A stretch of 64,000 nt of DNA from Profundibacter amoris (GTDB lineage: Bacteria > Pseudomonadota > Alphaproteobacteria > Rhodobacterales > Rhodobacteraceae), in the NCBI RefSeq assembly GCF_003544895.1, contig NZ_CP032125.1, positions 3,362,001 through 3,426,000 of the forward strand. The letters run 5' to 3'. Under the pieces are notes generated by a model. That model searched no databases. It was not told the origin of the DNA and saw only the letters and a program-made list of their open reading frames with translations. Numbering within the stretch: position 1 is the first letter of the stretch; each line of letters starts with the position of its first letter. Below, in pieces: positions 31,829 to 40,650 of this stretch. Both the position numbers and the translations under genes were made by a program.

Positions 31829-34465
31829 TTAGTTGTTGTCAGTCAGTTGAATAGGCGCGATCCATTTTTTCCCGCCACGATCAATAATGAAATTCAGTTT
31901 AGTGTCGCCCTTGTTGATTTCTCTCAACAGAAGTTCATCCAGAGAAATATCAACACCGATTTTTTCGCCTGTATCCAGATATGTCAGGATAACATCGCCA
32001 GCCATGATGCTGTTTTCGGCTTGCTGTGAAGTGATTGCTATCGGGCGAACAGTTCCATCAGGAATTTCCCGCATTTGCAGCTCCAGACCAGCCGGAAGCA
32101 CAAGGCCCGAAACAACAGCAAGATTTGCCGATTGCGGATCTTCTGTCCCGTTAATGGTGAATTCAGCCTGAACCGAGTCCAGATCGCCCAGATTTTCCAT
32201 GCTACGCAAGGTCGGGTTGATCTGTGCAAATGAGTCAATTGGCACGCCATTTACCGCTGTGATCTGCTGACCAACCTGAACCCATGTTGGCGCATCTTCA
32301 CCAATTCGGGCAACAATACCGGGTTGATCCGCACTTTCCGAGAAAGGCAAATAAGCAGATTTGACCGGCAAGAAACCCAAGGTTCCCACGGTTTCAATAT
32401 TAACCGGTTCGGCAGGTTGATCTACAGCAACTTCTGTCTCGATTGATACCGGTGTAATTTCAGCAATGGGTTCAACATCGGTTGAGGTCTCTAAAGCAGC
32501 GACAACATCCGAAACAGCCTCGGGCGTGTCCGCAACCGGGGTATCCTCGACAACAGCAACAACAGCTTCGGTGCTGTCAGCAATTGTTGTATCCGCGATA
32601 ACTTCAGGTGCATCGGCCACTTCTTCGGCAACAACCTGGGGAATATCGATAACCGGAGTATCCGCTGCAACTTCAATCGCAACGTCTAATGGTTCCTCTA
32701 CAGGGGTATCCGCCACAACATCGGCGATAACCTCGGGGGTATCTGAAACAGGGGCATCCTGCACAATATCAGCAACAATGTCGGGGGCATCCGCAACGGG
32801 CGTATCCATTGCAGCGTCAGCGACAACAACAGGTGTCTCAATCGCAACTTCAGGGGTGATTTCGGGGGTTTGCGCAGTATCCGCAACAATTTCGGTAACA
32901 ACTTCGGGGATATCCAAAGCAGGAGTATCTGCTGCAGCGTCTTCGGCAACCTCGGGGGTGTCCACAACGGGCGCATCCACTACCTCAACGGCAGAAACCT
33001 CGGGAACGTCCACAACGGGCGCATTATCAATAATGTCAGCGACATCCTCGGGGGTGTCCAGAACCGGAATATCTACTGCAACGTCTTCGACGACCTCGGG
33101 GGTGTCAACAATGACCGTATTCACCACAACATCCGATGTAACCTTGGGGGTTTCAGCAATTGGACTATCCACGACAACGTCAGTGGTAACCTCGGGCGTA
33201 TCCGCAATTGCGACCACAGCCTCGGGGGTGTCTATTGCGATCAGTTCTTCGGAGTCTGCAACAGACGCAATAACGGGTGCATCAACTGCTGGCTCCACTT
33301 CGTTACCGCTTGTTGGGGCGGCAACCGATTCTTCTGTGGCACTGGAAACTATTTCAGCGGGTGCGGGAGCCATACCCTTCCAAACAGCATATCCGCCGCC
33401 TGCCGTAACCAATATGATTGCTGTCGTCATCAACAGCTTCTTCGAGCCGGATTTGGTTGGCTCATCCTCTTTGGTTTTCGCACTGACAGCCGCCGATTTG
33501 CTTGCTGTAGGAAGCTCGCTAACACCGCCGCTAATCATTTCCATCCATTCCTTGGCAGTCTGGATGCGGTCCTTTGGCAGCACTTTCAACGCTTTGTCTA
33601 TCGCAGCCAGGAAGGCCTCGTCATAGCCCTCGATGCGACCTGTCAATGGAACATATGGATCGTCCTCATCGGACGCCAAGGCAGCAAGGCGCGTTTGTGA
33701 ATCCGTCGGCATATCGCCGGTGATCAGGTGATAAAAACTTGCCGCCAGCGCATACAGGTCGCTGGATGGCCCCTGTTTGCTGCCGTTTACATAGAATTCC
33801 TGCGGGGAATAGCCGTCTTTGACCACGCGCAATGCTGACAACACGCGGCTGGCTTTGGACACCTCTTCACGGGCGGCGCCAAAGTCAATCAACAGCGGTT
33901 CGCTTGTTTTTTTGTCGATCAGGATATTGTCCGGTGAAATATCACGATGCAGAATGTTTTGCCCGTGCAGATAATCAACCGCGCCAAGGATCTTTCTCAG
34001 GATCTTGTTGATCTCGGCCGGGGGCAATCTTTCACCACCATCTTCCAGTGTCTCCAGAAGATCGAAACCCTCGATATAATCCAGCGCCATATAGGCGGTG
34101 TCGTTGTCCTCGAACACCTGATGCACACCGACGATATTCGGGTGGTCCAGCTTTGCCAGACTTTTGGCTTCTTGCACGAACAGATCGATGACCGACTTGA
34201 ATTCGGCCTGATGTGCACGTGACCGCGCACCAACCCGTGCATAGCTGCGACGACACAAGGTGTTGGGAAAACATTCCTTGATCACAACCCGGCGATCCAG
34301 AGAATCCTTTGCCAGATAGGTGATACCAAAACCACCACTGTTCAGGAATTCCTCGATGACATACTGGCCATGAAGAAGCTCTGTTCCAGGCTTCAGCTCA
34401 TCAACAAAGTCGTCTTCACCACCTTGCTCGATAATCTGGTCAATCTGTTTAACCGTAGAAACCAT
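31829..34465 (-). CDS. Membrane Ser/Thr kinase with repeat stalk and PDZ-like domains
   Basis: An 878-residue Hanks-type kinase. The cytosolic kinase domain (about 30-310) has a Gly loop LNSGGFGITYLAKD, the Lys of VVIKECFP (63), HRDISPDNILI (173-183), DFGAAR (194-199) and YSPQEFY in the activation segment. One membrane helix (MTTAIILVTAGGGYAVW, about 346-362) is followed by a periplasmic stalk (about 390-685) of repeated DTPEV-like units, and then PDZ-like sequence with GIVARIGEDAPTWVQVGQQI and ITAVNGVPIDSF. A second related unit follows. ATG 34465 has GGGTGGGGC upstream; GTG 34477 is the alternative. It is the first gene of the kinase/FHA/PP2C/GTPase operon. The extracellular part suggests envelope sensing. 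Confidence 0.88.
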   Translation of the reverse strand: MVSTVKQIDQIIEQGGEDDFVDELKPGTELLHGQYVIEEFLNSGGFGITYLAKDSLDRRVVIKECFPNTLCRRSYARVGARSRAHQAEFKSVIDLFVQEAKSLAKLDHPNIVGVHQVFEDNDTAYMALDYIEGFDLLETLEDGGERLPPAEINKILRKILGAVDYLHGQNILHRDISPDNILIDKKTSEPLLIDFGAAREEVSKASRVLSALRVVKDGYSPQEFYVNGSKQGPSSDLYALAASFYHLITGDMPTDSQTRLAALASDEDDPYVPLTGRIEGYDEAFLAAIDKALKVLPKDRIQTAKEWMEMISGGVSELPTASKSAAVSAKTKEDEPTKSGSKKLLMTTAIILVTAGGGYAVWKGMAPAPAEIVSSATEESVAAPTSGNEVEPAVDAPVIASVADSEELIAIDTPEAVVAIADTPEVTTDVVVDSPIAETPKVTSDVVVNTVIVDTPEVVEDVAVDIPVLDTPEDVADIIDNAPVVDVPEVSAVEVVDAPVVDTPEVAEDAAADTPALDIPEVVTEIVADTAQTPEITPEVAIETPVVVADAAMDTPVADAPDIVADIVQDAPVSDTPEVIADVVADTPVEEPLDVAIEVAADTPVIDIPQVVAEEVADAPEVIADTTIADSTEAVVAVVEDTPVADTPEAVSDVVAALETSTDVEPIAEITPVSIETEVAVDQPAEPVNIETVGTLGFLPVKSAYLPFSESADQPGIVARIGEDAPTWVQVGQQITAVNGVPIDSFAQINPTLRSMENLGDLDSVQAEFTINGTEDPQSANLAVVSGLVLPAGLELQMREIPDGTVRPIAITSQQAENSIMAGDVILTYLDTGEKIGVDISLDELLLREINKGDTKLNFIIDRGGKKWIAPIQLTDNN
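32407..33292 (-). repeat. Degenerate tandem repeats encoding the kinase stalk
   Basis: Inside the kinase gene, short units coding Asp-Thr-Pro-Glu-Val followed by a run of Ala, Val, Asp and Ile recur many times, with diverged copies such as DTPVVDTPEV, DTPEVVEDVAV and ADTPEVTTDVVV. The unit is variable in length, so copy number is approximate. Boundaries are estimated from the protein. Confidence 0.75.
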
Positions 34466-34778
34466 TTGTTGCCCCACCCGGGTTGCTCATTGAATTTGAT
34501 CCGGCAACAATCCATTGCCAAGACCATCAACTGTCTTAAGAATTTGTCAGAAATATGATGCGATTAAGTCTATTTTTCAGAGAACTAGCCTATAGGTTGA
34601 TTTTTAAAGGGTTTTTCAACCTGATTAATTCTGACGTTCATACCGTTCAACTGTGCTAAATGCCTTGTTTATTTGATCATGTGGGTAAAATCCCGTGATT
34701 CTCTCAGACCAGGCATCAATTATTTACCCAACGTTAACCATTAGGGATGAATCTGGCTGCAAAACAGCGAGGGTCCCG
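34466..34778. other. AT-rich intergenic region between kinase operon and lipoprotein gene
   Basis: 313 bases with no convincing gene on either strand. The region must hold the promoters of the divergent kinase operon and lipoprotein gene. A 7-bp inverted repeat (AGGTTGA and TCAACCT, 34594-34622) is present. No further assignment is made. Confidence 0.5.
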
Positions 34779-35081
34779 ATGAAACGTTTCTATTGGTTAA
34801 TTATTCCGGCAGTGATTCTATTAACCGGCTGTGACAGCCCCCATCCGCGCTTTGCGCGAGTCGAGGCCCAGAAAGTCACGGTAGACGGCAGCACATTCAA
34901 AATCCGTATCCGTGATGGCTATGCCGAAGCCATCCGCACCAATTTCGAACGCCTGCCAAAAATCGGCGATACCTTTCCCAAAGCCGCCAAAGCAATCGAG
35001 ATTGCCAGCGGCTGCAAGGTGATCCCGAACTCGATGAAGGGCGATCCGGCGCTGATGGTGGCGAAACTGGATTGCAAATAG
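34779..35081 (+). CDS. Small lipoprotein of unknown function
   Basis: A 100-residue precursor with a lipoprotein signal (MKRFYWLIIPAVILLTGCDS; lipobox LTGC, Cys at 18). The mature part has about 82 residues, with VTVDGSTFKIRIRDGYAEAI and RTNFERLPKIGDTF followed by KAIEIASGCKVIPNS and a terminal MVAKLDCK; two Cys could form a disulfide. The ATG at 34779 is chosen because it gives the lipobox at the correct place; an upstream in-frame ATG at 34695 would not. Membrane attachment is expected in the outer or inner membrane. Function is unknown. cobO follows 68 bases later. Confidence 0.78.
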   Translation: MKRFYWLIIPAVILLTGCDSPHPRFARVEAQKVTVDGSTFKIRIRDGYAEAIRTNFERLPKIGDTFPKAAKAIEIASGCKVIPNSMKGDPALMVAKLDCK

Positions 35082-35149
35082 TCGAAACCGCTCTTGCATC
35101 CGGTCCCGCAAAACCGCACTTTGGGGGTCAGGAAACAGGAGTGTGCCAG

Positions 35150-35758
35150 ATGACCCAAGACACCGACCGCCACGCAATGAAAATGGCCAAGAAGAAGGCC
35201 GCGCGCGACAAGATCATGGCGACCAAGACCGATCAAAAGGGTCTGGTCATTGTGCATACCGGCAAGGGCAAGGGAAAATCCTCGGCCGCCTTCGGGATGA
35301 TATTCCGCTGCATCGCGCATGATATGCAATGTGCCGTGGTGCAGTTCATCAAGGGCGGCATGTCCACCGGCGAACGCGATCTGATTATCGACAAGTTTAA
35401 CGACATTTGCGAATTCCACACGATGGGCGAAGGGTTCACCTGGGAAACGCAGGACAAATCCCGCGACACCGAAATGGCGCAGGCCGCTTGGGAAAAGGCC
35501 AAAGAGCTGATCCGCGATCCGGCCAACAAAATGGTGCTTCTGGACGAAATCAACATCGCGCTGCGCTATGATTACCTTGATATTCAGGAGGTTGTCGATT
35601 TCCTGCGCAATGAAAAACCCGAAATGACCCATGTGGTTCTGACCGGTCGCAATGCCAAGGACCCTTTGATCGAGATTGCCGATCTGGTGACGGAGATGGA
35701 ATTGATCAAGCATCCCTTCCGCTCGGGCATCAAGGCGCAAATCGGGGTTGAATACTAA
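35150..35758 (+). CDS. cobO: Cob(I)yrinic acid a,c-diamide adenosyltransferase CobO
   Basis: CobO transfers the 5'-deoxyadenosyl group from ATP to the Co(I) of corrinoids. The 202-residue protein starts at ATG 35150 with ACAGGAG upstream; an in-frame ATG at 35072 would overlap the lipoprotein gene and add 26 residues. The P-loop is VIVHTGKGKGKSSAAFGM (about 32-49); other family blocks are AVVQFIKGGMSTGERD, VLLDEINIALRYDYLD, VVLTGRNAKDPLIEIADLV and TEMELIKHPF. Length is normal. It is separated from the other B12 genes of the window by about 20 kb, and I see no riboswitch immediately upstream. Confidence 0.95.
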   Translation: MTQDTDRHAMKMAKKKAARDKIMATKTDQKGLVIVHTGKGKGKSSAAFGMIFRCIAHDMQCAVVQFIKGGMSTGERDLIIDKFNDICEFHTMGEGFTWETQDKSRDTEMAQAAWEKAKELIRDPANKMVLLDEINIALRYDYLDIQEVVDFLRNEKPEMTHVVLTGRNAKDPLIEIADLVTEMELIKHPFRSGIKAQIGVEY

Positions 35759-35829
35759 ACCGGCTATTTTCGAAAACGGCTCCTTAACTTTTTTGCGCCA
35801 AGGATGGCACAAAAAAGAAAGGGATACAT

Positions 35830-36492
35830 ATGCCGGTTGCGACTGTTCGGACCTCTGTTGATTTGCCTGTGGTGACCCGCCCGTCCCCCATCGGGGCAAA
35901 GCGGGTGATGGATGTCGTTCTGATCCTGCTAACGCTCCCTGTTTGGGGCTCATTGATGCTTGTCATAGCAGGATTGCTGATGGCAAAGGGCAGGCCGGTA
36001 TTTTATTCCCAACAGCGCGTCGGACAGGGTGGTCGGTCTTTTCGCATTTGGAAGTTTCGCACAATGGTGTCGCAGGCCGACGCCAGATTGCAAGAGCACT
36101 TGCAGAAAAATCCTTATGCAGCCCGCGAATGGCGCGAAACGCAAAAACTGCGTCATGACCCGCGCGTGTTTTCTCTGGGCGCGTTCCTGCGCAAATCCAG
36201 TCTGGACGAATTGCCCCAGCTTTGGAATATCCTCTGCGGCCAGATGAGCCTGGTTGGTCCGCGCCCGATTACAATGACAGAACTGGTTCAGAAATACCGC
36301 AGCCATGCGCCCAGCTATATGAAATGCCGTCCCGGTCTAACCGGACTGTGGCAGGTATCGGGGCGAAACCGGTTACGGTATTCACAGCGGGTGCAACTGG
36401 ACGTGGCCTATGCCACAGGGCATAACCTGTGGCTGGACCTGAAAATCCTTTGGCGCACCATCGGTACAGTGCTGCGTGGAACCGGTTGCTAA
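35830..36492 (+). CDS. Polyprenyl-phosphate sugar transferase (initiating)
   Basis: An inner-membrane enzyme of the bacterial sugar transferase family that moves a sugar-phosphate from a nucleotide-sugar to undecaprenyl phosphate, starting exopolysaccharide or capsule repeat-unit assembly. The 220-residue protein has one hydrophobic segment ([20 protein letters not shown], about 28-47) and the cytosolic catalytic blocks [37 protein letters not shown] and [14 protein letters not shown], then [16 protein letters not shown]. It is short, so it lacks the extra membrane domain of WbaP-type enzymes. It converges with the sulfotransferase-like gene at the edge of the polysaccharide cluster. Confidence 0.92.
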   Translation: MPVATVRTSVDLPVVTRPSPIGAKRVMDVVLILLTLPVWGSLMLVIAGLLMAKGRPVFYSQQRVGQGGRSFRIWKFRTMVSQADARLQEHLQKNPYAAREWRETQKLRHDPRVFSLGAFLRKSSLDELPQLWNILCGQMSLVGPRPITMTELVQKYRSHAPSYMKCRPGLTGLWQVSGRNRLRYSQRVQLDVAYATGHNLWLDLKILWRTIGTVLRGTGC

Positions 36493-36504
36493 AACTTACG
36501 CAAC

Positions 36505-37509
36505 TTATCTTGACCCTTCCTTGCCGGACAAATAGATCCGGCGTGCAGCACGTACCCAAAACGGGGTTGTGATATCTTCACGATACAACATCGTGTCTGG
36601 CCGGTTGATACTGGACATTCCAAAGCCGGGTTGAAACTGCACGTGGCGTTCGACAAGCGTGGAATTCACTATCTGAAAAAGTTCTGCCAGAGCCTCGATT
36701 TCGTTACGGGTGAACAGACAGCTTTCCACCGCTGATCCGAACTCCAGATCAAAGGCTTCTTGAACGGCTGAAAACAGATCCTCTTCGGCCGGGTGTCCGC
36801 CTGCAATCACCAAACCGGCCCAGGTCGGTAATGCGCGGGGCGAGATATTCGAAACCCCGTTGTTGACCATAGTCAAACCCTCAACCCCGAATGGAAGACC
36901 CAGAAATGACAGCATCACCCCCAGCACCCCATCGGTCGCGGAGCGGGCAGTGTTGAAATCAACAAAATGGATATCCTTGGGGTGAAACCCGCTTTTCAAA
37001 TGGTCATACAAGGCCAGATAGTCGCACCATAGCCCGTCCACCATTCCCGTTTGAAACGCCTGTTCAATCAAAACAGGAGGGCGGGGCGGAATCCGGCTGC
37101 GGGCGACTTCCAGATAAACCGATTGCAAAAACTGCCATTGTTCCCGTAAAAAACAAATCAGGCTGACACTTTCAAACCCGTCAAAAATTCCGGCCAGCGC
37201 CGCCATATCCACCTGACCACCCGCACCGCCGCCGCGGGAAAATTCCTCGCTCGACAACAGCAGGGTGACATCGCTGTCCACATATTCAGCTGCCAGCGCC
37301 TGCAAGGTTCCGATCCCGCCATTTGGTAGATCATAGGCCAGCGGCAGCGCAATCCAGTCAGTCAGCAATCCGTGGTGTCCGCTGTGTTTGCCCAGCGCCG
37401 GATAGACCACCCCGTGTTGCGCCAGCAAATCACGGTTGGCGTAAAAGGTGTCCTGAATGGTTGTCGTCGCTGTTTTATGGGTTCCGATATGTAAAACCAG
37501 TCTAGCCAT
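36505..37509 (-). CDS. Sulfotransferase-like P-loop protein
   Basis: A 334-residue protein with an N-terminal LVLHIGTHKTATTTIQ motif, which resembles the 5'-phosphosulfate-binding loop of sulfotransferases, and a central LICFLREQWQFLQSVYLEVARS that fits the 3'-phosphate-binding Arg-Ser element. The overall family is that of sulfotransferase-like proteins in bacterial polysaccharide loci. The likely role is sulfation or a related group transfer on the glycan, which is inference; PAPS synthesis genes are not in the window. Its start overlaps the end of the RgpF/WbsX gene by eight bases, so the two are in one operon. Confidence 0.7.
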   Translation of the reverse strand: MARLVLHIGTHKTATTTIQDTFYANRDLLAQHGVVYPALGKHSGHHGLLTDWIALPLAYDLPNGGIGTLQALAAEYVDSDVTLLLSSEEFSRGGGAGGQVDMAALAGIFDGFESVSLICFLREQWQFLQSVYLEVARSRIPPRPPVLIEQAFQTGMVDGLWCDYLALYDHLKSGFHPKDIHFVDFNTARSATDGVLGVMLSFLGLPFGVEGLTMVNNGVSNISPRALPTWAGLVIAGGHPAEEDLFSAVQEAFDLEFGSAVESCLFTRNEIEALAELFQIVNSTLVERHVQFQPGFGMSSINRPDTMLYREDITTPFWVRAARRIYLSGKEGSR

Positions 37510-39721
37510 CGCGCAAAGTTTCCTTCAATACATCCAGATACAACCTGCCAAAAGTCTCGCTTGGTTCCAGCACCGCCTTCTCGGCCCATTCATTCCATGC
37601 ATTAATGAACAGTTCGCCGCGATAGGAGTCGTTCAACCGGTGTTCCTGCACCGACCGCAACCATTGACGGAAACTGGCCGGATTGGCCCCATGCGCAATA
37701 TGTGCCTTTGGTCCGCGCCTTGCTGTGTTGTCCCAACCGGGCATGATCCCTGCGATGGTGTTGTTGGGCAATTGCCGCCGATACGCCGGTTTGACCGACC
37801 GTCGTGCCACAGCGTTGTAATCGTAAATCAGACCGCCAAACCCGTCTGCCGGTGTAGATCCACCCATCTGATTGCCAAGCGGCCCGCCATACAGGAAATC
37901 TTCGCCTTTAACCAACCCATGCGGAGGCATCTCGACCCAGAAATCAAATAGGTCTTGGGCCACCTCGCTTTTGCCTTTTACGTGGAAGGAGACCGCCCCC
38001 AGTTCGACCTCGCCAATGCCGGCCTGCCTCCATGCCTTGCGCATCCGCTCAATATTTCGCACCGGATCGGGCATATCCTCGGGCCGGTAAATCACAAAGC
38101 GGGGCCGCGTACCGTCGGGCCGTTGATAGCGATCATCGCGCATATAGGGCAGGGTGGATTTTACCAGCCCATCCTCGAACCCCTCGCAGTAACTTTGATC
38201 AAGCAGCACCTCGCCCGACAATCCGTCCCAGTTCCGCCGCCAGCTTTCGTTTGCCCAGCACAGATAGAACGGGAACGCCACATCAGGGCGTTTCAGCAGG
38301 TTGTCCAGCGGTGTTTCCAGCACCCGTTTGCCATCAAACCAGTAGTGATAGACGCAAAACGCATCGATCCCCGCTTGCACCGCCAATTCGGCCTGCTGCC
38401 CCATAACTTCGGGCGCACGCAGATCGTAATAGCCCAGATCCGCCGGCAGCATCGGTTGTAAATGCCCGGGATACATCGACTGTGCCCCGAGGGCCGCCCG
38501 CCATTCGGTATACCCCGCACCCCACCACGCATCGTTTTCCGCAATCGGATGGAACTGCGGCAGGTAAAATGCGCTGGTGTAATTCGGTTTGGCAAGTTGA
38601 CGCGCCACAGCCTTGCGACCGATTTCACTGCTTTGACGCACCGCCATACCTGCCGCCAGCGCCAACCCGCCAATCGCACGTTCAAAGGCATGGGCAAGAG
38701 TGCCGTCTACCTGACCTGTTTCCGCCTCGAACACTGTGGAATCCAGCCGCAACGCGCGGATCATGCCCAGCATCAGCGGCTTGACCCAATACATAGACCC
38801 CGCCGGAAACGACAGATCATCCGCCGCCCCGTCCAGTTCCAGTCGCCGCAGTAACATGACGGTTTTTTCCCTGTTCGACCCCCACCATTGCGCGCCCTTG
38901 AAATGCTGCCCGTCCGCCACCCAGAAACCCGCATCCGCGTCGGTCAAAAACCCGTCCAGTTTTGCCGCCAGCCCTTCAGGTGGCAATATCCCGTCAATCA
39001 GATGCTGGCGCCATTTGGCCCCGTCATTACGATGTGGGGATTTTTTGGTATGGATTTTGCAAACTGCCCTGTAGCCATCAAATGCCCCTGCGTTCAGCAA
39101 GGTGACAAACGGTAGAATATCACGTCCCTTGTTGGCCACCGGCACAATGGTCGACTTGGGAAAATCCGCGCTGATCTCGGCGGCCAAACCATCCGTTTCT
39201 GCTCCCCGCCATGTCACCGTAATATACAGGTCATAGTCAATTTCCAAGGCCTTCAACCGCGCATAAAACTCGGCCCACAGGTCGGGATAATAGACATGCA
39301 CAACCACCGCCACAGGTGCCCGTTTGCGATGCGGGTCAAACCGCAATACCTGTTCCGGACAATCGGGAAAACGGTCAACCGCCGCGGTACGAGTTAGCCG
39401 CCCCTCTTTGCGGCCGCGACTCAGGAAATGTCGAAAAGGGCGCATTCCGCTTTCGGCGACATCCGGGTTCAGACGCAGATAGGACTCGGGCGAAAACTCG
39501 GGGTTTGGCTGCATTCCCGCACCCTCGCCCAACAAAATAAAATGGTGCAGGGGAAACAACCGGTAAAACGGATGCAGTGCCGGATTGGCCCCACGATAGA
39601 AGGTTGCGTCAAACATCCCGCTGGTTTTGGCCTGCCACAGATAGGCCCATTCCGACGGCCGCAGCACCAGCGTACGCACAGCTTTTTGCAGACGCCGCAG
39701 CATCACCTTTGCACCTGACAT
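37502..39721 (-). CDS. RgpF/WbsX-type glycosyltransferase fusion
   Basis: A 739-residue protein starting at ATG 39721 (AAGGAGG upstream). It appears to join a rhamnan-synthesis F-like domain (about 140-350), with VAVVVHVYYPDLWAEFYARL, VANKGRDILPFVTLL and CKIHTKKSPHRNDG, to a WbsX-like domain (about 380-735), with AFYLPQFHPIAENDAWWGAG, YTEWRAALGAQSMYPGHLQP, FCVYHYWFDGKRVLETPLDN and LFINAWNEWAEKAVLEP. Both domain types occur in O-antigen and capsule loci. Its product may add or trim sugars on the repeat unit; the exact sugar cannot be told. It overlaps the sulfotransferase-like gene by eight bases and follows the ABC permease by 69 bases. Confidence 0.82.
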   Translation of the reverse strand: MSGAKVMLRRLQKAVRTLVLRPSEWAYLWQAKTSGMFDATFYRGANPALHPFYRLFPLHHFILLGEGAGMQPNPEFSPESYLRLNPDVAESGMRPFRHFLSRGRKEGRLTRTAAVDRFPDCPEQVLRFDPHRKRAPVAVVVHVYYPDLWAEFYARLKALEIDYDLYITVTWRGAETDGLAAEISADFPKSTIVPVANKGRDILPFVTLLNAGAFDGYRAVCKIHTKKSPHRNDGAKWRQHLIDGILPPEGLAAKLDGFLTDADAGFWVADGQHFKGAQWWGSNREKTVMLLRRLELDGAADDLSFPAGSMYWVKPLMLGMIRALRLDSTVFEAETGQVDGTLAHAFERAIGGLALAAGMAVRQSSEIGRKAVARQLAKPNYTSAFYLPQFHPIAENDAWWGAGYTEWRAALGAQSMYPGHLQPMLPADLGYYDLRAPEVMGQQAELAVQAGIDAFCVYHYWFDGKRVLETPLDNLLKRPDVAFPFYLCWANESWRRNWDGLSGEVLLDQSYCEGFEDGLVKSTLPYMRDDRYQRPDGTRPRFVIYRPEDMPDPVRNIERMRKAWRQAGIGEVELGAVSFHVKGKSEVAQDLFDFWVEMPPHGLVKGEDFLYGGPLGNQMGGSTPADGFGGLIYDYNAVARRSVKPAYRRQLPNNTIAGIMPGWDNTARRGPKAHIAHGANPASFRQWLRSVQEHRLNDSYRGELFINAWNEWAEKAVLEPSETFGRLYLDVLKETLRDG

Positions 39722-39790
39722 GCCCCCTCCTTCGACATTCAATCCGATTCCCCGACACCCTAGACCCCGACAGTTAAGCAACGGCTAAAA

Positions 39791-40561
39791 TCACCCCTCG
39801 CTGATCAATCGTCGCGCATGTCGGCCCAGAAATATCAACGCTGGCACCATCGCCAGCAGGGTGACAAGCACCGGATACAGTGGTTCGGAAAATCCGGCCG
39901 GATATGTCGAATATATACCCGCCCGCACCAACCCGATCACATGCACCAGCGGATTGAACCACAGCCAGTCGCTGAACGGGGCGGGCACTGCCTCGGGCAG
40001 AAACAACACGCCGGACAGGATAAACAGAGGGCGGTTCAGGATGGACCAGAGCCGCTCCCAAAGCGGGAACATTTCAAACAAAAACGCATTCATCGCCCCG
40101 ATGCCAAACCCCAGAAACGCCGCCAGAACCAGGCCGGCGAACAGGGGCAGGAACGACAGCGAAACGGGTTGGCCCGACATCGCCAGTATCCCGCCGATCA
40201 CCAGCGCAAACACCAGCAGATGTGTCAGCGTATTCAGGATGAACCGTGCCAGCAGCGCGTCCCACCATGTCACTGCCGGATAGGCCAGTAGGGGCCGCGA
40301 AAACCGCAGGGCCACGCCGATTTTCTGCGCCAGATCACTATAGAGCATGAACGGCAGGTAACCGCTGGCATAAAACAGCGCGAAGCTTTTACCCAAAGGC
40401 GGCTGGTCAAAAACGAAGGTAAAGACAAAGGTCAGCAAAGCCACCGCCGCCACGGGTTCAAGCACGGCCCAGAAATACCCCCCCGGTGTGCGCCCGAAGG
40501 TGGTTGCCATTTCACGCAGGATCAGGGCGCCTGTGGCGCGAAAAGATGCAATCCGGTGCAA
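39791..40561 (-). CDS. Polysaccharide ABC transporter permease (KpsM type)
   Basis: The membrane subunit of an ABC exporter for capsular or lipopolysaccharide chains. About six hydrophobic spans are visible, including WAVLEPVAAVALLTFVFTFV, LTHLLVFALVIGGILAM, LFAGLVLAAFLGFGIGAM and LVTLLAMVPALIFLG. The N-terminal REMATTFGRTPGGYFWAVLE block is the family signature. The start is uncertain: TTG at 40561 has GGGGG upstream and gives about 256 residues, the usual size; an earlier TTG at 40627 would give 278. The gene is divergent from the KpsE-like gene, whose ATP-binding partner lies beyond it, so the exporter is encoded on both strands. Confidence 0.85.
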   Translation of the reverse strand: MHRIASFRATGALILREMATTFGRTPGGYFWAVLEPVAAVALLTFVFTFVFDQPPLGKSFALFYASGYLPFMLYSDLAQKIGVALRFSRPLLAYPAVTWWDALLARFILNTLTHLLVFALVIGGILAMSGQPVSLSFLPLFAGLVLAAFLGFGIGAMNAFLFEMFPLWERLWSILNRPLFILSGVLFLPEAVPAPFSDWLWFNPLVHVIGLVRAGIYSTYPAGFSEPLYPVLVTLLAMVPALIFLGRHARRLISEG

Positions 40562-40650
40562 AACATACCCCCGCTGGTTAGCTGTTTCTTCAGGTTTTGG
40601 GCTTAGGCCAAAGAAATGAAGAAGCAATTACCGCAAAAGGGATTCCTTTT

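Noticed and set aside
28733-34465. Part of a type VI secretion locus
   Set aside because: Kinase, FHA and PP2C genes are present, but no sheath, tube, baseplate, ClpV or membrane-complex gene is in the window.
34465-34477. GTG start for the kinase at 34477
   Set aside because: The GTG overlaps the purine-rich stretch that best serves as the ribosome binding site for the ATG at 34465; the choice changes only four residues.
34720-34750. CtrA-type TTAACC half-site
   Set aside because: Only a half-site is visible and such short motifs recur by chance; no paired site at the expected spacing was confirmed.
35789-35816. Hairpin after cobO as a terminator
   Set aside because: The imperfect CTTTTTTGCGCC and GGCACAAAAAAG arms contain a mismatch and are mostly A-T, so a stable terminator is doubtful.
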